From: QAMH01 sp900556425
Lineage (GTDB): Bacteria > Actinomycetota > Coriobacteriia > Coriobacteriales > QAMH01
Direction of reading: 5' to 3'
Assembly (NCBI GenBank): GCA_902475535.1
Contig: CABRZR010000005.1
Coordinates: forward strand, 62,001 to 126,000
DNA: 64,000 nt
Below are positions 8,599-19,195 of the stretch, in pieces; position 1 is the first letter of the stretch; every line of letters begins with the position of its first letter. The notes under the pieces were generated by a model. That model searched no databases. It was given only the letters and a program-made list of their open reading frames with translations, and was not told where the DNA came from. A program made the translations under genes and the position numbers.

Positions 8599-9327
8599 CT
8601 AGTCGAGCTCGGCGGCAATCTCTTCGAACGCGGCGACAGGGTCTGCCGCACGCGTGATGGGACGACCGATGACAAGGTGCGAGGCACCTGCCGCAAAGGC
8701 CTCGGCGGGTGTGGCAACTCGACTCTGGTCGCCCAACGCAGCGCCCTTGGGTCTGACTCCCGGCGTGATGATAATGGCATCGGGACCGAGAAGCTCCCTC
8801 ATCTGGCCCGCCTCCATGGGAGAGCACACGATGCCGTCAAGCCCTGCCTCGAGTGCAAGTGTGGCGAGACGCTCAACCTGCTCGGCAGGCGACACGTCGA
8901 TGCCAACGGAGGCGAGCTGGTCGGCGTCCATGCTTGTGAGCACCGTAATCGCACAGACCGCCGGAACATTGTCCTCATGGCCGGCATCGGCAGCACCCCT
9001 GCGCGCGCCGCGCTCGGCAGACTCGAGCATGAGCTCGCCGCCACTCGCGTGCACGGTGAAGAGGTCTGCACCAGCTTGCGCGATGGAGCTGGCAGCGCCA
9101 TAGACCTGATGGGGAATATCATGCAGCTTGAGGTCGAGAAAGACCTTGAAGCCGAGCTTGTGCATCGTGTTCACGATGGAGGGGCCGACTGCGTAATACA
9201 AGGTCATGCCGATCTTCACCCACCGGGCATGCCCCGCGAGCTTCTCGCCGAGCACGACGGCCTCATCACCCGAGCAGTCGAGCGCGACAATGATGCGGTC
9301 TTTGGCAGCTTCGCTCTTCCATTCCAT
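8599..9327 (-). CDS. pyrF: Orotidine 5'-phosphate decarboxylase
   Basis: Last step of UMP synthesis: OMP to UMP plus CO2. The 242-residue TIM barrel carries the catalytic Asp-Lys-x-x-Asp cluster (FLDLKLHDIPHQV), an N-terminal IIVALDCSG substrate strand, and C-terminal ITPGVRP and HLVIGRPITRA phosphate-binding motifs. ATG 9327 is well placed after GGAGG. It is the last pyr gene of the pyrK-pyrD-pyrF string; gmk follows. Confidence 0.96.
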   Translation of the reverse strand: MEWKSEAAKDRIIVALDCSGDEAVVLGEKLAGHARWVKIGMTLYYAVGPSIVNTMHKLGFKVFLDLKLHDIPHQVYGAASSIAQAGADLFTVHASGGELMLESAERGARRGAADAGHEDNVPAVCAITVLTSMDADQLASVGIDVSPAEQVERLATLALEAGLDGIVCSPMEAGQMRELLGPDAIIITPGVRPKGAALGDQSRVATPAEAFAAGASHLVIGRPITRAADPVAAFEEIAAELD

Positions 9328-9332
9328 ATGCG

Positions 9333-10250
9333 CTATACCTCCAATGCTCCAATGAGCTCGCTTATTCGTGAGACGCCATTTTCCTCGCAATATGCAATCA
9401 TTCCGTCGAGCACGTGCACGCTTGCAAGCGGATCGACGAAGTTCGCCGCACCCACAGCCACCGCCGTCGCACCGGCAAGCACGAACTCAATCGCATCTTC
9501 ACCAGACGAGATACCGCCCATGCCGATGATGGGGATGTCGACGGCGTTGTACGTCTCCCATACCATGCGTAACGCAACGGGCTTGATAGCGGGGCCAGAC
9601 AGACCACCTACGACACGTGCCAGCTTGGGTTTGCGGCGCTTGGCATCAATCGCCATGCCAAGCAGGGTGTTGATGAGACTCACCGCATCGGCACCGGCCG
9701 ACTCGACGGCCTTGGCGATGACGGTGATATCGGTGACGTTGGGGGTGAGCTTCACGATAAGGGGGCGCTTCGTGCACTGACGCACGGCTGCGGTCACCTG
9801 CGCGGCCTGTTCCGGGTCGGTGCCGAAGGTCATGCCACCAGCATCCACGTTGGGGCACGAAATATTCACCTCGTAGGCATCGACGCCCGGCTCGTCCTCG
9901 AGACGCTCTATGACCTGTACGTACTCGTCGAGCGTATGGCCCGAAACGTTCACGATGACAGCCGTGTCCTGCGTCGCAAGCCACGACAGCTGACTTGCGC
10001 AAAACTCCTCGACACCGGGGTTTTGCAGACCGATGGAATTGAGCATGCCGCATGGCACCTCGGCAATGCGCGGCGTTGCGTTGCCGTCCCAGGGCCTGGG
10101 TGAGACACCTTTCGTCGTAACGGCACCCAACCGCGAAACGTCGAGGAAATCGGCGAACTCCTCGCCATGACCGAAAGTCCCCGAGGCAACCGTCACGGGA
10201 TTTTTCATCGACAAGCCGCCGACGTCGACATGCATATCGGGCATGCTCAT
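9333..10250 (-). CDS. pyrD: Dihydroorotate dehydrogenase, catalytic subunit (class 1B)
   Basis: FMN enzyme oxidising dihydroorotate to orotate; the class 1B form works with PyrK and uses NAD. It has 305 residues. The family pattern begins with MKNPVTVASGTFGHGEEF; the active site region is VNISCPNVDAGG with the class 1 cysteine base; FMN phosphate binding is near GGISSGEDA and ATAVAVGAANF. ATG 10250 overlaps the pyrK stop by one base (TGATG). The 65-residue open extension upstream lies inside pyrK and is not part of the protein. Confidence 0.95.
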   Translation of the reverse strand: MSMPDMHVDVGGLSMKNPVTVASGTFGHGEEFADFLDVSRLGAVTTKGVSPRPWDGNATPRIAEVPCGMLNSIGLQNPGVEEFCASQLSWLATQDTAVIVNVSGHTLDEYVQVIERLEDEPGVDAYEVNISCPNVDAGGMTFGTDPEQAAQVTAAVRQCTKRPLIVKLTPNVTDITVIAKAVESAGADAVSLINTLLGMAIDAKRRKPKLARVVGGLSGPAIKPVALRMVWETYNAVDIPIIGMGGISSGEDAIEFVLAGATAVAVGAANFVDPLASVHVLDGMIAYCEENGVSRISELIGALEV

Positions 10251-11044
10251 CACCAGATCACCTCGCTTGCATCGAAGACGGGACCATCGACGCAACAGCG
10301 CTTGAGACCGCCCGTTGTCTCGACAACGCAACCCAGGCATGCGCCAACACCGCAGGCCATGAGTCGCTCCATCGAGACCTCGCAGGTCACGCCATGCTCG
10401 ATGGCGGGAAGCGCCACGGAGCACTCCATGAGAGGCGGCCCGCACACGGCGACGTAGTCGTAGTCATTTGTGGCGAGGAGCTCGTCGGTGACGGCGTTCA
10501 CGAAGCCCTTGACGCCCATCGATCCGTCATCGGTTGCGATATAGAGAGCGCCCTGCGAGCGGCGCACGCTGTCCTCGAACTGCTCCGTGCAGGCGACACG
10601 ATCGGCCGTCGTGGCTCCGATGACGACATCGACGCGCGCACCTTGCGCGGCGAGCTCGTCTGCAAGAAGCTTGAGAGCCGGAGTACCCACACCACCGCAA
10701 GCAAGCAACGCATGCGTTACCCCCGCGGGAACATGCCAGCCGTTACCGATGGGGCCAACGAGATCGACCTCATCGCCAATGCCAACATGCGTCAGCTGCT
10801 CGGTCCCGTCGCCGACGACCTGATAGCAGATGTCAACGGAACCTGCGTCTACATCGACATCGAAGACGGCAAAGGGCATGCGCAGGAACTGAACCGAAGG
10901 CTCGCTCGCAACCTTGACTTGAACGAACTGGCCGGGACATGCGGCAGCAGCAATGCGAGGAGCCAACACGGACAGGTGATAGATACCCTCGGCAATTTGC
11001 CTGTTGAAGAGGACCGGGCCACTCTCCTGAAGCTTCTGGACCAT
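10250..11044 (-). CDS. pyrK: Dihydroorotate dehydrogenase, electron-transfer subunit
   Basis: FAD and [2Fe-2S] partner of PyrD, passing electrons to NAD. About 264 residues. There is an N-terminal FAD-binding barrel, an NAD-binding part around LLACGGVGTPALKLLADEL, and a C-terminal iron-sulfur segment with cysteines in MACGVGACLGCVVET and CCVDGPVF. The start is uncertain: ATG 11044 (MVQKLQ) is preferred for family length, but the ribosome site is weak and ATG 11071 is possible. The 325-base gap to carB holds repeat elements rather than a gene. Confidence 0.92.
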   Translation of the reverse strand: MVQKLQESGPVLFNRQIAEGIYHLSVLAPRIAAAACPGQFVQVKVASEPSVQFLRMPFAVFDVDVDAGSVDICYQVVGDGTEQLTHVGIGDEVDLVGPIGNGWHVPAGVTHALLACGGVGTPALKLLADELAAQGARVDVVIGATTADRVACTEQFEDSVRRSQGALYIATDDGSMGVKGFVNAVTDELLATNDYDYVAVCGPPLMECSVALPAIEHGVTCEVSMERLMACGVGACLGCVVETTGGLKRCCVDGPVFDASEVIW

Positions 11045-11143
11045 GTTCTCGCGAACTTCCCTTCGAAACATCCGATGTGAATTGACATCATGATAATGCA
11101 TCGGAGAGCACAAGAGAGGGGGACCGGACAAAACTTACGGGGC

Positions 11144-11175
11144 GGATGTGTCAAAGGGTCGGACCCCTTGGCACA
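11144..11175. repeat. REP-like palindromic unit, copy 1 (carB-pyrK gap)
   Basis: A 32-base unit matching, with about three differences, one arm of the perfect inverted repeat at 33888-33955. The shared core is GACCCCTTGGCACA. It lies 8 bases before structured element A1; the copy at 42794 also lies just before element A2 in the same order and orientation. It looks like a dispersed extragenic palindrome. No transposase gene is in the window, so mobility is inferred. Confidence 0.75.
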
Positions 11176-11183
11176 CTGTTGTA

Positions 11184-11351
11184 GCGCAAGGGTGTCGCTT
11201 TTACGGGCATCTCGAGCAGACATGCGTCGAGCGCGATGCGATCTTGCGAGGACTGTCTGAGCGTGCGGTTTGCGCACGCGAGTTCCGCAGTAGCATCGCG
11301 CGAGATGCATGTCGGGTGCGAGAGCCAGCCCGTAAAAGCAACACCCTTCGC
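11184..11351. repeat. Structured dispersed element, family A copy 1 (168 bp)
   Basis: Outer arms at 11184-11208 and 11328-11351 pair over about 24 bp with one mismatch and one bulge. Inside are helix 2 (11219-11228 with 11304-11313, then 11231-11239 with 11293-11301) and a hairpin (GCGTGCG / CGCACGC, 11261-11267 and 11273-11279). The core is nearly identical to copy 2 at 42840-43006, but the stem sequences differ while staying complementary. It fills most of the gap between carB and pyrK and so would be transcribed within the pyr mRNA. Function unknown: structured RNA, cruciform or MITE. Confidence 0.8.
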
Positions 11352-11369
11352 AAAATATGTCCGCCGCTC

Positions 11370-14573
<3,204 letters not shown>

Positions 14574-14607
14574 GTAATGAAACCTTTCAAATCAACTTTC
14601 GAACAGG

Positions 14608-14710
14608 TCGCGGCATGGGCGCTTCGCCTCGACGGTCGCTCCCCGACAGCCCGCTTCGCGGTCTTCACGGCTCGCTCCCTTGGACCTCGGCTTCGCATCC
14701 CATGCTGCGA
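14608..14710. repeat. Structured dispersed element, family B copy 1 (carA-carB gap)
   Basis: About 100 bp with near-perfect terminal arms (TCGCGGCATGGG at 14608-14619 against 14699-14710, one G-T pair). The interior matches the reverse complement of copy 2 (19025-19170): CGACGGTCGCT, CCCGACAGCCCGCTT and CTCGCTCCCTTGGACCTC are shared. Small inner hairpins (GTCG..CGAC and CCGC..GCGG) are retained in both copies. The outer arms are unrelated between copies. It lies between the carA stop and carB start. Confidence 0.7.
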
Positions 14711-14741
14711 TCGAGCCTCGGCAAGGCGCTTACTTCGCAAT

Positions 14742-15989
14742 CTATGCCGTGCTTCGCACGTCCCGTACCTCGATATCCAAATAGTCGCTTCGGCCGTCCA
14801 TCAGGCGGGAGAACGCCTCGAAGAGATACGAGGAATCGTGCGGACCGGGATCTGCCTCCGGATGGTATTGCACCGAGAACACGGGGTGATCGAGAAACGC
14901 CATGCCCTCCGGCGTGCCGTCGTTGAGGTTGACATGCGTGAGCTGAATACGGCCAAACTCACGCGACTCGACGACGGGAGCGATGTGATGCTCGCTCCAA
15001 AACAGCAGATTATCGGGATGCTCGGCAAGACCGCCCGAAAGCTCGGGCACAAGTGGTCCGATGCTCTCAAAGACCTGGCCGAAGCCGTGATTCTGCGCCG
15101 TGATCTCGACAGCTCCCGTACGCAGGTTCATGACGGGCTGATTACCACCATGATGGCCGTATTTGAGCTTCTCGATACGAGCACCGGCGGCAATGGAGAG
15201 CATCTGGTGGCCAAGGCAAATGCCAAAGACCGGAAGCTTTCCGATAAGCCGGTGAGCAAGTTCGTATGCCGGCGCAACCGCCTGCGGATCTCCCGGTCCA
15301 TTGGAGAGAAAGACGCCATCGGGATTAAGGGCGAAAACATCGTCAAGTGCCGTGTCCCAGGGCACGACCGTCACATCGCATCCATGCGTGCGTAGACCAT
15401 CGAGTATGCCCGTCTTGATGCCACAGTCAAGGGCGACGACATGATGACGACCGCCACCGGAAAGCGACGCGAGCTCATAAGGCTGCTCGCAGGAGACCTC
15501 GGCGGCGAAGTTGTGCCCGACGATTCCAGAAGACCCTTCAAGACGCTTCGCAAGGCTCGGAATGTCATCGCATTCCGTCGAGATGACCGCCTTCATCGCG
15601 CCATGCTCGCGCACGTGCCGCACGAGCTTGCGCGTGTCGATACCTTCGATGGCAACGATGTCACGAGCGGCAAGATACGCGGGCAGCGACATCTCCGCAC
15701 GAAAGTTACTCGGAGTGTCACACATGGCGCGCACGACGAGACCACGGCAAAAGCAGCCCCGTGATTGGGCATCGGCTTCGTTCACACCATAGTTGCCGAT
15801 GTGCGGATAGGTCATCGCCACAATCTGGCCTGCATATGAGGGATCACTCAGGATTTCCTGGTAACCGCTCATCGAGGTGTTGAAGACGATTTCGCCGAAG
15901 GCCTCGCCCGCACATCCGCAGGCATGGCCCTCAAAGGTCGTTCCGTCCTCGAGCATGAGAACGGCTGGCATAGTGCTATGCAATGACAT
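14742..15989 (-). CDS. carA: Carbamoyl-phosphate synthase, small (glutaminase) subunit
   Basis: Hydrolyses glutamine and channels ammonia to CarB. 415 residues: an N-terminal CPSase domain (ALMLEDGTTFEG-type start, GEIVFNTSMSGYQEIL) and a C-terminal class I glutamine amidotransferase with the nucleophile in GICLGHQ and the His/Glu pair in VQYHPEADPGP. ATG 15989 (MSLHS) is chosen because AAGGGAG is 7 bases upstream; that site lies inside a PyrR-binding-loop hairpin (15996-16033). carB follows. Confidence 0.96.
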   Translation of the reverse strand: MSLHSTMPAVLMLEDGTTFEGHACGCAGEAFGEIVFNTSMSGYQEILSDPSYAGQIVAMTYPHIGNYGVNEADAQSRGCFCRGLVVRAMCDTPSNFRAEMSLPAYLAARDIVAIEGIDTRKLVRHVREHGAMKAVISTECDDIPSLAKRLEGSSGIVGHNFAAEVSCEQPYELASLSGGGRHHVVALDCGIKTGILDGLRTHGCDVTVVPWDTALDDVFALNPDGVFLSNGPGDPQAVAPAYELAHRLIGKLPVFGICLGHQMLSIAAGARIEKLKYGHHGGNQPVMNLRTGAVEITAQNHGFGQVFESIGPLVPELSGGLAEHPDNLLFWSEHHIAPVVESREFGRIQLTHVNLNDGTPEGMAFLDHPVFSVQYHPEADPGPHDSSYLFEAFSRLMDGRSDYLDIEVRDVRSTA

Positions 15990-15995
15990 GTTCAT

Positions 15996-16033
15996 CTCCC
16001 TTGTCGGTCTCACGGGACCGCTCGTTAAAGGTT
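15996..16033 (-). promoter_or_regulatory. PyrR-binding loop over the carA ribosome-binding site
   Basis: On the RNA strand a CCTTTAA segment, the 14-mer GGTCCCGTGAGACC (16006-16019) and the Shine-Dalgarno AAGGGAG follow in order. The 14-mer fits the PyrR-binding consensus (UCCnGnGAG in a hairpin loop), and CCTT can pair with AAGG, hiding the ribosome site. The same layout occurs upstream of pyrR at 18956-18993. Known family behaviour: PyrR with UMP binds such loops; when the loop covers the ribosome site the effect is translational repression, as described for mycobacteria. The assignment here is inferred from sequence. Confidence 0.8.
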
Positions 16034-16054
16034 GTATGACCGCAGGGAACTATA

Positions 16055-16078
16055 GCACCCGCATCGAAGTGCGGGTGC
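16055..16078 (-). terminator. Hairpin between pyrC and carA
   Basis: A perfect 9-bp stem, GCACCCGCA / TGCGGGTGC, with a 6-nt loop stands 28 bases after the pyrC stop. The bases after it on the transcribed strand are TATAGTT, so the U-tract is poor. It may be a weak terminator or an attenuating hairpin ahead of carA. The TATAGT (16049-16054, preceded by TG and one base) also resembles an extended -10, so carA may have its own promoter here. Confidence 0.5.
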
Positions 16079-16105
16079 ATTTGTTCACATACTTGAAACG
16101 AAAAG

Positions 16106-17407
16106 CTAGAAGGTCACGACACCATCTTCCATGCTGGCATAACCATCTACGAAGACATCCGTTGGACGCCCGGTGAGTTTCCATCCGAGAAACGCCGAGT
16201 TCTTGGAGCGTGAGTAGAAGTCATCGGCCTCGACCACCCAATCAAGAGCCGGATCGATGATGGTGTAGTCAGCCGTAGATCCCTCGCGCAGCTCGACTTG
16301 CTCCACGCCAATGAGATTGCGCGGCGCGATGGACGTGACCTCCACGAGACGCTGCCAGCTCATCTTACCCGGCAGCACGAGCTCGGTAAGCAATAGGCCA
16401 AGCGCCGTCTCGAGACCCGTCGTGCCAAAGGGCGCACGGTTGAACTCGAGAGCCTTCTCGTGGGCGGCATGCGGAGCATGGTCGGTGGCAACCATATCTA
16501 TGCGCCCGTCGATGAGGGCCTCCTGCAAGGCGAGGTTATCCTCCTTGGTGCGCAGCGGCGGATTCATCTTGAGATTCGTGTCGTAATTGTCTGCCTTGAT
16601 GTCATCTTCGTTGAGGAAGAGGTGGTGGGGCGTTACCTCGCAGGTGACGGGAACACCCTCGGCCTTTGCACGAGCGACCATGTCGACAGCGCGCGCCGTG
16701 GTGAGATGTTGGATGTGGACGTGGCAACCCGTGAGGCGCGCAAGCTCGATATCGCGCATGATCTGCGTTTCCTCGCCTGCGGCAGGCCAACCGGCGAGGC
16801 CCAGGCGTGTCGAGACGACACCCTCGTTGACCACGCCAGCGCCGACGATGTCCTCCATCTGACAGTGGCTCAGCACCGGTGCATCGAACATCTTGGCATA
16901 ATCGAGCACCTGGCGCATCATGCCGCCGTCCTGGATACCATGGCCATCATCGGAAAACGCAACGGCACCGGCGGCGACCATATCGCCCATCTCGGCAAGC
17001 TCCTTGCCGGCAAGCCCCTTGGTGCAGGCACCAAGCGGATAGATGCGCGTGCGGCCCGGCTCCCAGGCACCCTTTTCAAGAAGGTACTCGACCATGGCAC
17101 CCGTGTCGATCACGGGATTGGTGTTGGCCATGGGCACGACGCCCGTGAACCCCCCATGGGCAGCGGCGCGCATGCCGGTGATGATGTCTTCCTTGTATTC
17201 CTGGCCCGGATCGCGAAAGTGCACGTGCACGTCGACCATACCGGGGACGAGGTACTTGCCCGTGCAATCCTTCACGAGGAGCTTCTCGGGCAGTTCGATA
17301 TCCGTGCCGACGGCGACGACGAGGCCATCGCGCACGAGAACGTTCGTTACCTCGTCAATCCCGTTTTGCGGATCGATCACATGGGCATCTTTAAGCAGCA
17401 GCGCCAT
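16106..17407 (-). CDS. pyrC: Dihydroorotase
   Basis: Cyclises carbamoyl aspartate to dihydroorotate, third step of the pathway. 433 residues, type I (large) amidohydrolase fold. Metal site HVHFRDPGQ follows VPGMVDV; further metal ligands lie in LSHCQMEDI, HIQHLTT and ATDHAPHA. ATG 17407 (MALLLKDAHVIDP) is the family start and overlaps the end of pyrB by 17 bases; the 16 open residues upstream are not conserved-looking. A hairpin follows, then carA. Confidence 0.96.
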   Translation of the reverse strand: MALLLKDAHVIDPQNGIDEVTNVLVRDGLVVAVGTDIELPEKLLVKDCTGKYLVPGMVDVHVHFRDPGQEYKEDIITGMRAAAHGGFTGVVPMANTNPVIDTGAMVEYLLEKGAWEPGRTRIYPLGACTKGLAGKELAEMGDMVAAGAVAFSDDGHGIQDGGMMRQVLDYAKMFDAPVLSHCQMEDIVGAGVVNEGVVSTRLGLAGWPAAGEETQIMRDIELARLTGCHVHIQHLTTARAVDMVARAKAEGVPVTCEVTPHHLFLNEDDIKADNYDTNLKMNPPLRTKEDNLALQEALIDGRIDMVATDHAPHAAHEKALEFNRAPFGTTGLETALGLLLTELVLPGKMSWQRLVEVTSIAPRNLIGVEQVELREGSTADYTIIDPALDWVVEADDFYSRSKNSAFLGWKLTGRPTDVFVDGYASMEDGVVTF

Positions 17408-18326
17408 TGTCTTCGCCTCCAAGCAGTAGGTACATGACAGCCATGCGCACGGCAACTCCCGAATTGACCTGATCGAGAATCACGGCACGGTCGGAATCGG
17501 CGGCATCTTGCGAAAGCTCGACACCACGGTTGATGGGGCCCGGGTGCATGATGATCGCATCGTCTTTCATCGCGTCCATGCGTGCGAGATTGATGCCGTA
17601 GAGCATCGCGTACTCCCGTAGCGATGGTAACGCGGCGGATTCGAGGCGCTCTTGCTGGATGCGCAGCATGTAGACGACGTCGAGCTCCGGCAAAACGTCA
17701 TCGAGCGTATAGGAGCAACGCGCTCCCAGGACATCGGGACGTGCCGGCATGAGCGTAGGCGGACCGATTACGATGGGCTCGGCCCCCATGATCTTGAGCA
17801 GCGGCACGAGGGAGCCGACGACACGGGAATGCGCGATGTCACCCACGATGCCGACCTTGAGGCCGTCGATGTGGCCAAGCGTCTCGCGAATCGTGAAGGC
17901 GTCGAGCAGTGCCTGGGTGGGATGCTGATGCTTGCCATCGCCACCGTTGACCACATGGGCGCCCATATGCTGGGTCAGGATGCGCGGAGCTCCCTCCTGC
18001 TTGCTGCGCACGACGATAAGATCGCAGTTCATGGCATCGAGCGTCTCGGCCGTGTCGGCCAGGGTCTCGCCCTTGGTGGTCGAGGAGCTCGATGCCGAGA
18101 AGTTGATGACATCGCCCGAAAGGCGCTTGCCGGCGATCTCGAAGCTCGTGCGCGTGCGCGTCGAGGGTTCGAGGAAGAGGTTGATGATGGTTCGACCGCG
18201 CAGCGTGGGGAGCTTCTTGATTGTGCGGTCGTTGACCTCCTTGAAGCTCTTTGCCGTGTCGAGAATCTCGATTATCTCATCTGCAGAGTATTCGTCGATA
18301 TCGATGAGGTGCTTGTGCTGCAACAT
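17391..18326 (-). CDS. pyrB: Aspartate carbamoyltransferase catalytic subunit
   Basis: Condenses carbamoyl phosphate with aspartate, the committed step. 311 residues. Carbamoyl-phosphate binding motif FLEPSTRTRTSFE, HPTQALLDAFTIRE, and C-terminal IMHPGPINRGVE. No pyrI regulatory subunit gene is present, in line with Gram-positive-type enzymes controlled through PyrR instead of CTP feedback (inference). ATG 18326 overlaps the pyrR stop by one base, with GGAGGTG upstream. Confidence 0.97.
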   Translation of the reverse strand: MLQHKHLIDIDEYSADEIIEILDTAKSFKEVNDRTIKKLPTLRGRTIINLFLEPSTRTRTSFEIAGKRLSGDVINFSASSSSTTKGETLADTAETLDAMNCDLIVVRSKQEGAPRILTQHMGAHVVNGGDGKHQHPTQALLDAFTIRETLGHIDGLKVGIVGDIAHSRVVGSLVPLLKIMGAEPIVIGPPTLMPARPDVLGARCSYTLDDVLPELDVVYMLRIQQERLESAALPSLREYAMLYGINLARMDAMKDDAIIMHPGPINRGVELSQDAADSDRAVILDQVNSGVAVRMAVMYLLLGGEDNGAAA

Positions 18327-18946
18327 CAGCGGTCACCTCCGAGGACCTTGTTGAAGGCTTGCGAAAGCTCGCCCGTGCTCTGAACGGGCGCCGATCCGAT
18401 GTGACCCTGCGCCTGAAGTATCTCGACGCTCGTGCGACCGTCGATAACGTCGGCGAAAAAGCGAACCGACTCATCCTTGCTACTCGGAACGTTCTTGCCA
18501 ACGAAGTCCGCACGAATGGGAAGCTCGCGATGGCCACGATCGACCAACACAGCAAGCTGGATGCGATCGGGACGACCGTAATCCATGAGGGCGTCCATGG
18601 CCGCGCGAATGGTGCGTCCGGTATAGAGCACGTCATCGACGAGCACGACCGTCTTGCCCTCGAGCGTAAAGGGGATTTCGGTTGTATGCACGACCGGCGC
18701 GAGGAAGTTCTCGACATCGTCGCGATAAAAGCTGATGTCGAGCCTGCCGACGGGCACCTTCACCCCCTCGATTTGCTCGATGCGCTTGGCAAGACTCGCG
18801 GCGAGAAGGTCACCGCGGGTCACGATGCCGACGAGCGCGATGCTCTGGGCACCGTCATTGGATTCGAGGATTTCGTGCGCGATGCGCGTGAGCGAGCGGT
18901 CGATGGCAGCCGCGTCCATGACGACCGTCTTCGTCAGATCTGACAT
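18326..18946 (-). CDS. pyrR: PyrR: pyr mRNA-binding regulator and uracil phosphoribosyltransferase
   Basis: RNA-binding regulator of pyrimidine genes, with weak uracil phosphoribosyltransferase activity; 206 residues. The PRPP-binding motif is VVLVDDVLYTGRTIRAAMDAL; GIVTRGDLLAASLAKRI and LDISFYRDDV are typical of PyrR. ATG 18946 (MSDLTK) is taken as start; a GTG two codons earlier is possible. The C-terminus continues about 25 residues past the usual PyrR end. It heads pyrR-pyrB-pyrC, with a PyrR loop over its own ribosome site, so autoregulation is likely. Confidence 0.95.
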   Translation of the reverse strand: MSDLTKTVVMDAAAIDRSLTRIAHEILESNDGAQSIALVGIVTRGDLLAASLAKRIEQIEGVKVPVGRLDISFYRDDVENFLAPVVHTTEIPFTLEGKTVVLVDDVLYTGRTIRAAMDALMDYGRPDRIQLAVLVDRGHRELPIRADFVGKNVPSSKDESVRFFADVIDGRTSVEILQAQGHIGSAPVQSTGELSQAFNKVLGGDR

Positions 18947-18955
18947 AATCACCTA

Positions 18956-18993
18956 CTCCCTTGTCGGCCTCTCGGGACCGCCATTTAAAGGTT
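18956..18993 (-). promoter_or_regulatory. PyrR-binding loop over the pyrR ribosome-binding site
   Basis: On the RNA strand CCTTTAAA, then GGTCCCGAGAGGCC (18966-18979), then GACAAGGGAG. The loop sequence fits the PyrR consensus at nearly every position, and CCTT can pair with AAGG of the Shine-Dalgarno. It shares its order and most bases with the carA leader at 15996-16033; the loop stem changes (GGTC..GGCC here, GGTC..GACC there) but remains paired. This supports PyrR-controlled translation of both transcripts. Confidence 0.82.
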
Positions 18994-19024
18994 TGGAACT
19001 GTCCAGGTCATACTAGCACGGACA

Positions 19025-19170
19025 CACTGTCATTTCGAGCGAAGTGAGCAGAGTCGAGCTCAGGCGGGCAGGCGCTCCGTGAAGCGGAGGTCCAAGGGAG
19101 CGCGCCGTAAAGCGGGCTGTCGGGAAGCGACCGTCGGAGCGGAGCGGAGCGCCTGCCCGCCGTGACAGTG
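19025..19170. repeat. Structured dispersed element, family B copy 2 (pyrR upstream region)
   Basis: About 146 bp. The outermost CACTGTCA / TGACAGTG pair (19025-19032, 19163-19170) and an inner perfect 17-bp pair GGCGGGCAGGCGCTCCG / its complement (19063-19079, 19145-19161) enclose a core that matches repeat B1 on the other strand. The left flank TGTCATTTCGAGCGAAGTGAG resembles a short repeat seen in many gut bacteria (recalled, not checked). It occupies most of the divergent gap between pyrR and the SRAP gene and supplies a possible -35 box for the latter. Confidence 0.72.
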
Positions 19171-19189
19171 AATCAAAAAGGGCTACCAT
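19162..19189 (+). promoter_or_regulatory. Possible promoter of the SRAP gene, formed at the edge of repeat B2
   Basis: GTGACA (19162-19167) and TACCAT (19184-19189) are separated by 16 bases. The -10 ends six bases before the ATG at 19196, so transcription would start at or next to the start codon, giving a leaderless mRNA. The -35 hexamer lies at the right end of element B2. No good Shine-Dalgarno is seen. Inference only. Confidence 0.4.
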
Positions 19190-19195
19190 GGGTCC

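Noticed and set aside
8585..8827. 81-residue extension of guanylate kinase
   Set aside because: Overlaps pyrF and is not like the family; the ATG at 8584 has a ribosome site.
10251..10445. 65-residue N-terminal extension of PyrD
   Set aside because: Lies within pyrK in another frame; the family start with a one-base stop/start overlap fits better.
11184..11351. Element A as a tRNA, 6S RNA, tmRNA or CRISPR leader
   Set aside because: It has no tRNA arms, no CCA end, no tag frame and no direct repeats; it does not fit these classes.
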